DNA from: Actinokineospora sp. NBRC 105648 | GTDB taxonomy: Bacteria; Actinomycetota; Actinomycetes; Mycobacteriales; Pseudonocardiaceae | Assembly: GCF_030269645.1 (NCBI RefSeq) | Contig: NZ_BSTR01000054.1 | Coordinates: forward strand, 1-53,737 | Length of the DNA: 53,737 nt | Direction of reading: 5' to 3' | The notes under the pieces: model-generated | What the model saw: only the letters and a program-made list of their open reading frames with translations | Told to the model about the DNA's origin: nothing | Database searches by the model: none | Part shown: piece after piece, positions 8,084-16,836 of the stretch | Layout of the letters: each line of letters starts with the position of its first letter | Position numbering within the stretch: position 1 is the first letter of the stretch | Program-made: the position numbers and the translations under genes

Positions 8084-11000
8084 CTATCGGTCGTACGGGC
8101 GGCCCGCGCGGTCCCGGGCCTGGCGGATGTCGGCGCGCAGCAGCCTGCTCAGCGGGTCGAGCAGCCTGCGGGCCAGTTCCTCGAGGTCCTGGCCCGGCGG
8201 CGCGGCGGTCGGCGCCGGGACCGACCGCAGCTTGGTGGGCGCGGGGGTGGTGGGCAGTTCGGCCACCGACATCGGGGCGAACGCGCCGGGGCGGTGGGTG
8301 GTCTCCGCCGGGGGCGGCGCCTCGGGGGCCTCGCGGCGTTGGACCGGGACCTGGGGTTTCGGGGTCCGCCAGACGAGCGCGGCCCCGGCGGGGTGGGTGG
8401 ACCTTTGGACGGGGCTCGCCGGGCGCTCGGTCCGGGTGGCGGCGGTCGGGGAGAGGAGCGCGGGGGTTGAGGTGGCGAGGGATGTGGTTGGGGTGACGGG
8501 GGGTGAGGCGGTTGAGGTGGCGAGGGGTGTGGCGGGCGGGGTGGAGCGGGGCGCGGTTGGGGTGACGAAGCTCGGGGCGGCGTGGCCCGCTGTGGGTAGG
8601 AGGCCCGCGCTGTTCGGGCTTGGTGCGGGTGGGCGGTGTGGGGCGGCGAGGGGACTCGCCGTGGGCAGGTTCGTGCCGTGGGGCGAGGCGGTGCGGCTCG
8701 GTGTCGTGCGGGAGTTCGCGTCGCGGCTGCTCAGGGTCGGGCGATCGCCGGAGTGGGCGGGGGTGGGGCGGTGCCAGGTGAGCTGGACCGGTGTGGCGCC
8801 GGGATTCCGGGTGGTAGGGGCCGCGCCGAGGACCGTCGGGGTGTGGCCGAGCAGTGCCTTGGGGGGCGGCAGGGTCGCGACGCCGCCGCGCTGGATGGGA
8901 CGGCTGCCCGCGGATCGGGTCGCCACGATCGGGAGAGCGGGGACGACCGGGTACGTCGAGCTGCCCAGGCGCGGTGAAGGTGCCGCGCGCTGAGCGGAGG
9001 CCGACCGTTGCACTGGGTTGCCGACAAGCGGCGACCGCGTCGTTGCCGGCGATGGCGGTGCTTGGCTGCGCTGGGATGCTTGGCTGCGCTGCACGGGAGG
9101 GTTGCCGCGCGGCGGCATGCTGGCGACCTGCCTGGCTGGCGCGGCGCCCGGTGGTGAACTGGTTGTGGCGACTGGCATGGGTGGTTGGGTGGATGCCGAG
9201 CCTGTGGTCGTGGGAGTGGTCGCGCTGGCTCGGGCAGAGTGCTGCGCCTGCCCGGGTGATCGCTGTATCGGCTGGCTCGGTGCGGGCGGGCCTATGGGTC
9301 CACGCCGCGGGACATCGCTGGTAAGCGACGTGGGCGTTTCTGGGCGGAGTGTTGGGGCAGGTGGGTTCCTGGTGGAGCCGGGCGCGGACGAGCGGGTGAT
9401 CGACTCGTCCGGACCAGACCTGGACAGGCGTTGTACTGCTTCGACAGCAGGTTGGTTCGCGGCCGGGGGCGTGCGCTGGGTGTTCAGCGGGAGCGGGCCA
9501 CCCGACTCCGGTGGCCGCGCGGTACCGGTGACCGGTGGGGTCGCCGTGGGCGGGACCTGGGCCATCGGCGCGCCGAGCCCGGGCCGCGTCCCGCGCCGCC
9601 CGTCTGCCGGGCGTGGCAGACGGGCGGCGGCGGGCGTGGCCGGGTCGGGGGGGACCGCCGCAGTGGTGGGACCGACTGTGGTCGCCGGGTCCGGAGGTGC
9701 CGCTGGAGTGGTGGATGTGGCCGCGTTCGGCCGAAGCGGAGACGGGCGGGCAGCGGTCGGAGCGGACTGAGCGCGCTGGACGACCGGCGTGGCTTCACCC
9801 GCCGAGGCCGCTCGCACGACCGGGGTGGACTGAAGAGGGGACACGGCTGTCGGGCGGGGCTGAACTGTGGGCGCGGTGGCCGGGCCGGGCTGGCCAGTGG
9901 GGGTGGGCGCGGTGGTCGGGACAGGCCGCGTGGCTGAGGTGTGGGCTGTGGCCGCAGTGGGGTTGACAGTCGCAGTGGGGTTGGCCGTCGCAGTAGGGTT
10001 GACCGTCGCAGGGAGCTTGACGCCCGCAGTGGGGTTGACCTCTGGTGTGGGTGCGGTGGGCAGCGCGGCGGGGGTGTGGCCGGTGGCTGGGGCGCGCCGG
10101 ACGACCGGGGTGGGTGTGGTGCTCGGGGTGGGCCGGCCGGGCACGGGTGCGGTTGCCGAGCCGGGCTGGGTGACCGGGGTGAGTGACGTTGCCGTGGTCG
10201 GGGGAGCGGCTGCGGTTGTCCGTGCGATCGGGAGCGTGGTGGCCGGGGCGGCTGGGATGGGGTGGACGATCGGGGTCGCCGCAGCGGCCGACGTGGCGGC
10301 GGTCGCCTGGTCGGCTCCGGCGGGTTCAGCTCCGGTGGTGGTCGGGCCGGGCCGGGCCTCCGAGGTAGAGCCGTGGCGGGGCACCGCGGTGGATCGCGCG
10401 ACCGAGGTGGACGGGTCGACCGGTGTGGCGGCCCGGGTGCGTTGCACTGGTGCGGCCGCGCGGGTGGGGCGGACCACCGGAACCGGTCGAGTGGCCGAGG
10501 TGCTTTCCGCCGGGGTCGGTCGAACGACCAGTGGGGTTGCGGCGCCAGGAGATGGCGGCTCGGCACCGGTGGCCGCGGTCTGGGTGACCGGAGACCCGAC
10601 ATCGGGGCCCGTCGGGACGGGACGGGTGGCCGAGGTGCTCGCCGGACCTGGCTGGACCGGGGCGGTCCGGACGATCGGCGTGGCCCGGGGTTGAACGGGT
10701 CGGTCGGTGTCAGCCGGGCGCGCGGGAGTGGCCGTGACATCGCCAACCGGCCGAGCGCTCGGTGGCCGCCTGATCGCGGGTGCTGAAGCAGGTGTCGGGC
10801 TCGAGCGGGAGGTGTGCCGCTGGACGATGGGCGGGGCCGCCGGTGCACTGTCCACTGTGGATATCTGTGCCCGTGCGACGGGAAGCGTCTCGGTCGTGGG
10901 CCGCGCCTGCGCTCGGTGAACCGCTTCCGCGCTGGGCTGCAGCGACCGGGTGACCCCGTGCATGACGCCGGCGGGTGCCGCGGCGTCCACGGAGTGGCCC

Positions 11001-11266
11001 AGCGTGGTGGTCAGCGCCGTCGGGCGCCACGTGGCCAGGGAGTCCCGGAAGTCCGGTGTGGACGGTTCGGGCCGGATAGCCACCGGCATCGGGCCGCTCC
11101 ACCGCCACTCGCCCTCCGGTCGCCCCGCCGCCCCGGCCACCGCCGAACGCCCGGGCGGCGTCGCTCGGCCCGCGCCGCCCCGCCCGCCCGCCGCCGACGA
11201 ACCGCCCGTCGCCGAGTCGGCTCGGGCGGTGGCTCGGCGGTCGGCCAACCTGCGCCACAGTCCCAC
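8084..11266 (-). CDS. Large Pro/Thr/Ala-rich CIS-associated protein with VQR repeats
   Basis: 1060 residues from GTG. The N-terminus has a structured-looking patch (WRWSGPMPVAIRPEP; STPDFRDSLATWRPT; LGHSVDAAAPAGVMHGV) that I associate with similarly placed proteins of actinobacterial eCIS clusters. Residues from about 130 to 1010 are low complexity, dominated by Pro, Thr, Ala, Ser and Val, with short motifs such as VQR, PVQRS, PIQR and PTPVV recurring. The last 40 residues are ordered and charged (DLEELARRLLDPLSRLLRAD, then IRQARDRAGRPYD), a probable helix pair. It occupies the place between tube and baseplate genes. Possible roles are tape measure, flexible linker or cargo adaptor; none is proven. 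There is no signal peptide or membrane helix. Confidence 0.75.
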   Translation of the reverse strand: MGLWRRLADRRATARADSATGGSSAAGGRGGAGRATPPGRSAVAGAAGRPEGEWRWSGPMPVAIRPEPSTPDFRDSLATWRPTALTTTLGHSVDAAAPAGVMHGVTRSLQPSAEAVHRAQARPTTETLPVARAQISTVDSAPAAPPIVQRHTSRSSPTPASAPAIRRPPSARPVGDVTATPARPADTDRPVQPRATPIVRTAPVQPGPASTSATRPVPTGPDVGSPVTQTAATGAEPPSPGAATPLVVRPTPAESTSATRPVPVVRPTRAAAPVQRTRAATPVDPSTSVARSTAVPRHGSTSEARPGPTTTGAEPAGADQATAATSAAAATPIVHPIPAAPATTLPIARTTAAAPPTTATSLTPVTQPGSATAPVPGRPTPSTTPTPVVRRAPATGHTPAALPTAPTPEVNPTAGVKLPATVNPTATANPTATVNPTAATAHTSATRPVPTTAPTPTGQPGPATAPTVQPRPTAVSPLQSTPVVRAASAGEATPVVQRAQSAPTAARPSPLRPNAATSTTPAAPPDPATTVGPTTAAVPPDPATPAAARLPRPADGRRGTRPGLGAPMAQVPPTATPPVTGTARPPESGGPLPLNTQRTPPAANQPAVEAVQRLSRSGPDESITRSSAPGSTRNPPAPTLRPETPTSLTSDVPRRGPIGPPAPSQPIQRSPGQAQHSARASATTPTTTGSASTQPPMPVATTSSPPGAAPARQVASMPPRGNPPVQRSQASQRSQAPPSPATTRSPLVGNPVQRSASAQRAAPSPRLGSSTYPVVPALPIVATRSAGSRPIQRGGVATLPPPKALLGHTPTVLGAAPTTRNPGATPVQLTWHRPTPAHSGDRPTLSSRDANSRTTPSRTASPHGTNLPTASPLAAPHRPPAPSPNSAGLLPTAGHAAPSFVTPTAPRSTPPATPLATSTASPPVTPTTSLATSTPALLSPTAATRTERPASPVQRSTHPAGAALVWRTPKPQVPVQRREAPEAPPPAETTHRPGAFAPMSVAELPTTPAPTKLRSVPAPTAAPPGQDLEELARRLLDPLSRLLRADIRQARDRAGRPYDR

Positions 11267-11269
11267 GGT

Positions 11270-11428
11270 TCACCCGCCCTCGTTCATCCTCGTGTTGATC
11301 CGCGCGATCTCGCGCACCCACGTCTGCCGCTCGCGGTGCTCCAGGTCGAGGATGTCCGCGCGGGCCCAGTGGAAGTGGTAGGCGACGTACGCGACCTCCT
11401 CCAGCAGCCGGTCGGCCGCGTACGTCAC
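11270..11428 (-). CDS. DUF6760 small CIS protein
   Basis: A 52-residue gene from GTG 11428, overlapping the preceding stop (GTGA) and ending 3 bases before the next start. The sequence has the pattern RLLEEVAYVAYHFHW, then DILDLEHRERQTWV, typical of small DUF6760 proteins found only in contractile injection clusters. It is predicted to be helical, aromatic-rich and cytoplasmic. It may be an assembly factor or a small structural piece; its role is unknown. Confidence 0.85.
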   Translation of the reverse strand: MTYAADRLLEEVAYVAYHFHWARADILDLEHRERQTWVREIARINTRMNEGG

Positions 11429-11892
11429 GATTCCCCCAGGCGGCCCCCGGCCAGCTCGACCTCGAAGCCGGTGTCGCAGGACGGGCAGCGCACCTGCGCC
11501 CGGCTGTGGCCCTCGCTGTTGACCCGCCGGTAGAACTCCTGCAGGAACGCGATGTCGGTGGCGTACATCCGCTCCACCACACCGGGGTGGATGTCGGTGA
11601 CCGTGCCCAGCTCGGTGATCACCTGGCTGAGCAGCACCACGCTCAGGTACGCCGGGTTCTCCTTCACCCGCACGTCGACCAGCGGGCGCAGCTCGTCGCG
11701 CGCGGTGGCCAGCCGCATGCGGCCGGTCCGGTGGACGCGGCCGTCGGGGTCGAGGTAGCCGCGCGGGAGCTCGAAGTCGAACTCGGTGCGGGCCTCCCGC
11801 GCTTCCCGCGGTGCCTCGGCCAGGGCCGGGGCCGCCGCGGGGGTGCCGGCCAGTGCGTCCAGGTCGGCGACCGACACGGTGCGGCGGCGCAC
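11425..11892 (-). CDS. T4-type baseplate hub assembly chaperone-like protein with zinc finger
   Basis: 155 residues; GTG at 11892 shares one base with the tube stop (TAGTG). The core (TEFDFELPRGYLDPDG, HRTGRMRLATARDELRPLVD, ENPAYLSVVLLSQVITELGT) matches the family named T4 baseplate hub assembly chaperone in eCIS clusters. The C-terminus has CPSC followed by a beta strand, a half zinc ribbon; only two Cys are visible, so metal binding would need a partner or dimer. It probably assists tube or baseplate assembly. The family name is from memory of domain patterns, not a search. Confidence 0.7.
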   Translation of the reverse strand: MRRRTVSVADLDALAGTPAAAPALAEAPREAREARTEFDFELPRGYLDPDGRVHRTGRMRLATARDELRPLVDVRVKENPAYLSVVLLSQVITELGTVTDIHPGVVERMYATDIAFLQEFYRRVNSEGHSRAQVRCPSCDTGFEVELAGGRLGES

Positions 11893-12332
11893 TACTCGAC
11901 CTCGATCCGCTCGAAGGTGATGGTGGCCTTCTCGTCCGCGCCGCTGGACTGGGTGGCGTTGAGGCCGGGGCCCTCCCACTTGCTCACCCACGCGTCGTAG
12001 AGCTGCATCCGGCGCACGGTGTCGCCCTTGCTGTCCATCACCTCGATGGTGAGGTTCTGCCTGGCGTCCTCGACGTCGCCGTTGAGCAGCGTCTTGTTGA
12101 TCCAGGCGGTGAACTCGGGGCTCTTGTCCATGCCCCGGGTGATGGTGACCTCGCCGCCCTTGTGGCCGCCGGGCTGCTTCTTGTTGATCGGCTTGCCGCG
12201 GTCGGTGACCTGCATGGTCTCCACCACGTCCTGCTCCACGACGAGCCCGCTGACCTCCTTGATCGACTCGACGGTCACCCCGCCCAGCTGGACGCCGAAC
12301 CGGTGTGTGGCAAGGGTGTCGCCCTCGGCCAT
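11892..12332 (-). CDS. Main inner tube protein (Afp1/gp19-like)
   Basis: 146 residues from ATG with RBS GGGAGGGACC. Motifs of phage T4 gp19-like tube proteins are plain: FGVQLGGVTVESIKEVSGL, EQDVVETMQVTDRGKP, KKQPGGHKGGEVTITRGM and FTAWINKTLLNG. Hexamer rings of this protein stack into the tube that is driven out on contraction. The gene follows the sheath by 12 bases, as in most eCIS and R-type systems. Confidence 0.95.
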   Translation of the reverse strand: MAEGDTLATHRFGVQLGGVTVESIKEVSGLVVEQDVVETMQVTDRGKPINKKQPGGHKGGEVTITRGMDKSPEFTAWINKTLLNGDVEDARQNLTIEVMDSKGDTVRRMQLYDAWVSKWEGPGLNATQSSGADEKATITFERIEVE

Positions 12333-12344
12333 GGTCCCTCCCTC

Positions 12345-13865
12345 TTACTCGCTGATCAGGCTGGTGCTGTCGCTGAACTGGGCCAACCGGAAGATCACGA
12401 ACTCGGCGGGCTTGACCGGCGCGACCCCGATCTCGCAGACCACCTGCCCGAGGTCGATCGACCCCTGCGGGTTGTTCTCCCGGTCGCACTTGACGTAGAA
12501 CGCCTCCTCGGCCGTGCGGCCGAACAGCGACCCGCGCCGCCACTGCTCGTGCAGGAACGCGCTGATGTTGCGCCGGATGCTCGACCACAGCCGGTCGTCG
12601 TTGGGCTCGAAGACGACCCACTGGGTGCCGACCAGGATCGACTCCTCCAGGAAGTTGAACAGCCGCCGCACGTTGAGGTAGCGCCACGCCGGGTCCGAGG
12701 ACAGCGTCCGCGCGCCCCACACCCGCACCCCGCGCCCGGCGAACGAGCGCAGGCAGTTGACGCCGATCGGGTTGAGCAGGTCCTGCTCGCCCTTGCTCAG
12801 CGACACCTCCAGGTCCACCGCCCCGCGCACGACCTCGTTGGCGGGTGCCTTGTGCACCCCGCGCTCGGTGTCGCTGCGCGCCCAGATCCCGGCCACGTGC
12901 CCGCTCGGCGGGACGAAGATGTTGCCCCCGGTCGGCGGGTCGAACACCTTGACCCACGGGTAGTACACGGTGGCGTAGTTGGAGTCGAAGCCCGCCTCGT
13001 CCATCCGCCAGTCCCGCGCCCGCTGCGCGCTCAACTGCGGCGGCGCGTCCAGGATGGCGACCCGGTCGCCCATCTGCTCGCAGTGCGAGATGGCGGCCAG
13101 CTGCACGGTCTTGACGCCCTCGGCGTCGATCAGCCCGCGCTGGAAGGCGCTCATCAGGTCCGGCACCGCGACCATGGTGACCTCGTCGATCGCCTCCAGC
13201 CCACCGAACCCGGTGCGCTCGGCCAGGTCCCCGACGTACTCCTGGGCGTCCACAGTGGCCGGCGCGTCACCCGCGGCGGGCACGGTGACCGACTGCTTGT
13301 CCGGCTTGGCCAGCGTCGCCCCGGCCTGCTCGGTGACCTCGATCAGCCGCGACCGCTCGGACACCTGGGTGACCACGTAGCTCTTGATGTTCTTGCGAGT
13401 GGACACGTCGTGGGTCTCCACGACCTTGCCGTCCTGGCTCACCACCAACCGGAACCGGTCCTCCGGCGGGTTCTCCCCCTCGGCGTCGGCCACCTCCACG
13501 GTCAGGTCCGACCGTGCCTCGGGGCGCGCGGTGATCCGCAACCCACCGAGCCGCACCGACTCACCCGCCTTGCGGCGTCCGGAGAGGACACCGTCGGTCG
13601 ACTGCCCACCGACCCGCACCACATACGCGGAACCGCCGCCGTTGGCGAAGAACCCGTAGACGGCGTGCGCGAGGTAGGAGTGCTCGGTGAACCCGCCGAA
13701 CGACTGGACGTACTGGTTCCAGTTGGTCACCAGGGTGGGCCGGTGGAACGGCCCGTCCTCGGCGAACCCCACGAACGCGGCCACGGCCGTGCCGACCCCT
13801 TCGATGGGCCTGGCCCCGGTCTGGACCTCCTCCACGTACACGCCAGGGGAGAGGTAGGACGGCAT
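12345..13865 (-). CDS. Contractile tail sheath protein
   Basis: 506 residues from ATG 13865, chosen because MPSYLSPGVYVEEVQTGARP is the universal sheath N-terminus and AAGGAG lies just upstream. The GVGTAVAAFVGFAEDGP strand, the mid beta-domain insertion (roughly residues 110-250) and the C-terminal sheath domain (RTLSSDPAWRYLNVRRLFNF; FEPNDDRLWSSIRRNISAFL) are all present, ending with the strand-exchange tail VCEIGVAPVKPAEFVIFRL. There is a single sheath gene, unlike Afp/PVC, which carry several. The length matches actinobacterial CIS sheaths. It is the first gene of the 13-gene run. Confidence 0.96.
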   Translation of the reverse strand: MPSYLSPGVYVEEVQTGARPIEGVGTAVAAFVGFAEDGPFHRPTLVTNWNQYVQSFGGFTEHSYLAHAVYGFFANGGGSAYVVRVGGQSTDGVLSGRRKAGESVRLGGLRITARPEARSDLTVEVADAEGENPPEDRFRLVVSQDGKVVETHDVSTRKNIKSYVVTQVSERSRLIEVTEQAGATLAKPDKQSVTVPAAGDAPATVDAQEYVGDLAERTGFGGLEAIDEVTMVAVPDLMSAFQRGLIDAEGVKTVQLAAISHCEQMGDRVAILDAPPQLSAQRARDWRMDEAGFDSNYATVYYPWVKVFDPPTGGNIFVPPSGHVAGIWARSDTERGVHKAPANEVVRGAVDLEVSLSKGEQDLLNPIGVNCLRSFAGRGVRVWGARTLSSDPAWRYLNVRRLFNFLEESILVGTQWVVFEPNDDRLWSSIRRNISAFLHEQWRRGSLFGRTAEEAFYVKCDRENNPQGSIDLGQVVCEIGVAPVKPAEFVIFRLAQFSDSTSLISE

Positions 13866-14081
13866 GCGAACTCCTTCGTGTGCCCCGATGTTGGCCTGCC
13901 ACCACCCTTCCCGCCCCCCGAGGGCAACGGCAGGTCCACCGGACCCCCGCCAAGGGCACACCCACTGCCTTTCCGGGCAAGGAGCAGGTCGCGGACTGGT
14001 GGTCGGATAGTGGAGCCCTGGTACGAGATGGGCTCAATCCGTCCCCACCCCCCCACATCCGGAACCCGCACAACCCACATG
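13866..14081 (-). other. Leader / probable promoter region of the sheath operon
   Basis: A 216-base stretch between the palindrome at 14,082 and the sheath start. It holds the sheath RBS (AAGGAG). On the minus strand, TTGAGC and CACTAT lie at a loose 19-base spacing; this is too weak to call a promoter. No ORF with plausible codon usage is present. Confidence 0.4.
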
Positions 14082-14222
14082 CTGGATTGGGTGAACTCGC
14101 TTTGTCTGGGGAGAAAAGAGGCGCTAGCCTGACCCAGGCGGTGGGTATCCCTTTCCCACCCGCTCTACCCACGGCGCCTCTTTTCTTAGGGGCCCCAGAC
14201 AAAGCGAGTTCACCCAATCCAG
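14082..14222. repeat. Palindromic element, copy 1
   Basis: A 30-base perfect inverted repeat (14082-14111 with 14193-14222) forms the outer stem. Inside are a 13-bp stem (14112-14124 with 14174-14186), a one-sided bulge TAGGGG (14187-14192) and two small loop hairpins, GCCTG/CAGGC and GGTGGG/CCCACC. It lies between the ATPase stop and the sheath operon, so it can terminate the upstream transcript. The YTAR-type site TTAG is at 14186-14189, the spot where the IS entered the edge copies. Its outer arm sequence differs from copies 2-4 while remaining perfectly paired. Confidence 0.9.
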
Positions 14223-14274
14223 CCACCCGCCACCCGGGCCCACCACCGGGCAACCAGCGCGGGCAACCACGGGA

Positions 14275-16146
14275 TCAGCGCTGAGCGAACTCCGACTCCC
14301 GGATCAACCGCCCCAACTTCAAGTACTCCGCCCGCACCGCCGCCACCAGGTCCGCCATGCACACCGCCCGTCCCCCAGCCGCCGCCAGATAGGCCGCCGA
14401 CACCGCACAGGCCCGAATAGCCCCACCGGACAACTCGAACCGATCAGCGCACCACGCGAGATCCAGGTCTTCCGAACGCGGCAGCTCCGTCCCCAGGCAG
14501 GTGTCCCACAGCAGCAGCCGGTGCGCCGCGTCCGGCACCGGGAACGCCGCGATCACGTCCAGCCGCCGGGTGAAGGCCTCGTCCAGGTTCGCCCGCAGGT
14601 TCGTGGTCAGCACGGCGATCCCGTCGAAGGACTCCATCCGCTGCAACAGGTAGGCCGACTCCATGTTGGCGTACCGGTCGTGCGCGTCGCGCACCGCCGC
14701 CCGCTTGCCGAAGATCGCGTCGGCCTCGTCGAACAGCAGTACCCCGTTGACGCCCGCGGCCTCGGTGAAGATCCGCTCCAGGTTCTTCTCGGTCTCGCCG
14801 ACGTACTTGTCGACCACAGTGGACAGGTCCACCACGTACAGGTCCATCCCCAGCTCGCCCGCGACCACCTCGGCCGCCATGGTCTTGCCCGTCCCCGACT
14901 CGCCCGCGAACAGCGCCAGCACCCCGCGCCCGCGGCCGCCGCCCGGGCGCATCCGCCAGCGGCCGAGGACGGTCTCGCGGTGCCGGGCCCGGTCGGCGAG
15001 CTGCACCAGCTGGTGCCGGGTGTGCTCGGGCACCACCAGGTCCGCCCACCCGACGGTCGGGAACACCCGGCGGGCCAACCGCTCCAGGCCCGCGCCGTCC
15101 TGGCTGCGGACACCCGCGCGGACGTCCGCGGCGGTCACCGCGCGGCCCTCCCGCGCGGCCATCCGCCGCGCCACCGACACCGCGGCCCGGGTGCGCCCGG
15201 TCGAGAGCTGGTAGGCCGACAGGTCCGCCGCCGCGACGCCGGTGCCCGCCAGCGCCCGCGTCCACCGCTGCCCGTCCGACGGCGCGGCGGTGATGGTCAG
15301 CGGTGTGGTCGGCGCGCACGCGGGATCCCACGGGCGAGTTCCGTGCAGCACCAGCGGCACGTGCTCCTCTTGTGCGAGCAGCGCGCGCAAGACCGGTGCG
15401 GGCAGGTCGTCCACCGGGCCCACCACCAGGGTCGCTCCGCGCAACCGCGCCTCACGCACCAGGTCCGGCACCAGCTCCAGCGGATTCGGCGACCCGGTCA
15501 GCTCGCCGACGACTCGCGGTCCGGCGACCTGGTCGTCCCCGCGCAGGTACACCGCGGCGCCGCGCTCGGCCACCACACCGTCCACATCGGACTCGTCCAG
15601 GGCCGGATCCGCGCCCAGCAGGTGGGCCACCACCCGGTCCGGGACGCGCACCTCACGGGACAGGAACGGCCGCTCCGGGTCGCGCACCTCGAGCAGTCCG
15701 CCCGCCACCAGCGGCGCGGACGCGGCGAAGCGAAACCGCGCGGGTCCCACCGTCGAGAGCCCGTGCAGATCCAGCGCCAGCCCGACCGTCGGGCACCGGC
15801 GGGTCACGTCGTCGTTGAGGTAGCCGTAGAACCGCTCGAACCGCGCGTCGAGCTCGGGCGCCAGCGCGATCAACAGGAACGCCACATCCACCGCGCTGAG
15901 CCCGAACGACTCCGCCAACCTGCCCAGTGGACCGCCCACCACCGGCGGCACTTCCGCTCCACCGGGTTCCGCGGGTCCGGCTTGGAGCAGGTCGACGACC
16001 ATCTCGTCGCTGAGGTAGAGGCCGCGGTGCGGGTCCGCCAGACCGGGATCCGCCGCGAGTCGCCGCGCCACCGCCGCGCGCACCAACGCCTCCACCGCGC
16101 CGAGGCGCTCCCACAGCACGCCTACGTCCTCGGCGAGCGCGGTCAC
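14275..16146 (-). CDS. AAA+ ATPase of the CIS (Afp15-like)
   Basis: 623 residues from GTG overlapping DUF4255 (GTGA). The N-terminal 350 residues are the eCIS-specific winged region (GLYLSDEMVVDLLQAG; LLIALAPELDARFERFYGYL). The AAA module follows, with Walker A GESGTGKT at about 415-422, Walker B VLLFDEADAIFGKR at about 469-482 and sensor motif AVLTTNLRANLDEAFTRRLD. Arg fingers are in place. This ATPase is the assembly or recycling factor found in nearly every eCIS, close to FtsH/ClpX-type AAA. Transcript order LuxR, propeller, DUF4255, ATPase suggests a second operon ending at the palindrome. Confidence 0.95.
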   Translation of the reverse strand: MTALAEDVGVLWERLGAVEALVRAAVARRLAADPGLADPHRGLYLSDEMVVDLLQAGPAEPGGAEVPPVVGGPLGRLAESFGLSAVDVAFLLIALAPELDARFERFYGYLNDDVTRRCPTVGLALDLHGLSTVGPARFRFAASAPLVAGGLLEVRDPERPFLSREVRVPDRVVAHLLGADPALDESDVDGVVAERGAAVYLRGDDQVAGPRVVGELTGSPNPLELVPDLVREARLRGATLVVGPVDDLPAPVLRALLAQEEHVPLVLHGTRPWDPACAPTTPLTITAAPSDGQRWTRALAGTGVAAADLSAYQLSTGRTRAAVSVARRMAAREGRAVTAADVRAGVRSQDGAGLERLARRVFPTVGWADLVVPEHTRHQLVQLADRARHRETVLGRWRMRPGGGRGRGVLALFAGESGTGKTMAAEVVAGELGMDLYVVDLSTVVDKYVGETEKNLERIFTEAAGVNGVLLFDEADAIFGKRAAVRDAHDRYANMESAYLLQRMESFDGIAVLTTNLRANLDEAFTRRLDVIAAFPVPDAAHRLLLWDTCLGTELPRSEDLDLAWCADRFELSGGAIRACAVSAAYLAAAGGRAVCMADLVAAVRAEYLKLGRLIRESEFAQR

Positions 16147-16826
16147 GGCGTGCCCCGCCTGCGCCGCACCCTCGGTCGGGACACCGCGAACCCGGCGGCC
16201 CCGGCCCCGTCTACCTTGGCCGCGTTCACCCCGTCGTAGCGCAGCGCGCGCGGTTCGTCGCCGCCCACGTGCACGACGACGCCCTCGGTGACCGGCGGCC
16301 CCACCGGCAGCCGCCTGCGGGCCATCGGCGCGACCACGCGGAGGTTCACCGCGGGCCGAAGCCTGCCGTCGAGCGCCGACCAGATGTCGGTCGCGGCCTT
16401 GGCCTCGGAGATCGGTCCGCCCGCGCGCAACGGCACCTCGAGGGCCAGCTCGGCCAGCGACCCGGTCAGCCACCGGTCGAGCAGCACGTCGTGCGGTCCG
16501 GCCGCGCGCAGCAGGTCCGCGAGCAGCCGGTGCTCGTCCTGCGGCCTGCTCGTCCACACCGTGGCCAGGTAGGACAGCGCGTACCACAGCGGTGGTTCGC
16601 GCCTGCCGACCACGGAGCCCTCGGCGTCGACCTCCTCCTGCGCGCCGGTGCGCCGCCGCCCGGTCTCCTCGCGCAGGTCGTAGAGGAACACGCTGATCGT
16701 GGGCCCGGCGAGCTTGGCCGCCCACTCCTTGGTCGGCGCCTCGAAGACCAGCTCCACCCCGTCGCCGGGCAGGCCCTCCTCGGCCAGCAGCCTGCGCAGC
16801 GCCTCGTCCACCTCGTCGATCACCAC
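16143..16826 (-). CDS. DUF4255 protein (Pvc16/Afp16 N-terminal type)
   Basis: 227 residues from a GTG GTG start. The pattern VIDEVDEALRRLL, VELVFEAPTKEWAAKLAGP, ISVFLYDLREETGRR and PPLWYALSYLATVWT is DUF4255, which includes the N-terminal part of tube-terminator proteins Afp16/Pvc16. It probably caps the tube and sheath and sets the end of polymerisation. The C-terminal 70 residues are basic and poorly conserved. Translational coupling to the AAA ATPase is common in these clusters. Confidence 0.9.
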   Translation of the reverse strand: MVIDEVDEALRRLLAEEGLPGDGVELVFEAPTKEWAAKLAGPTISVFLYDLREETGRRRTGAQEEVDAEGSVVGRREPPLWYALSYLATVWTSRPQDEHRLLADLLRAAGPHDVLLDRWLTGSLAELALEVPLRAGGPISEAKAATDIWSALDGRLRPAVNLRVVAPMARRRLPVGPPVTEGVVVHVGGDEPRALRYDGVNAAKVDGAGAAGFAVSRPRVRRRRGTP

Positions 16827-16836
16827 GGCCCCCGGC

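Noticed and set aside
11811..14132. A 773-codon plus-strand frame across tube and sheath genes
   Set aside because: It mirrors the sheath and tube genes, which are unmistakable; no independent support.
14082..14222. Palindromes considered as integron attC sites
   Set aside because: The conserved RYYYAAC/GTTRRRY boxes are not seen, there is no integrase, and the arms vary in their outermost bases, where attC is conserved.
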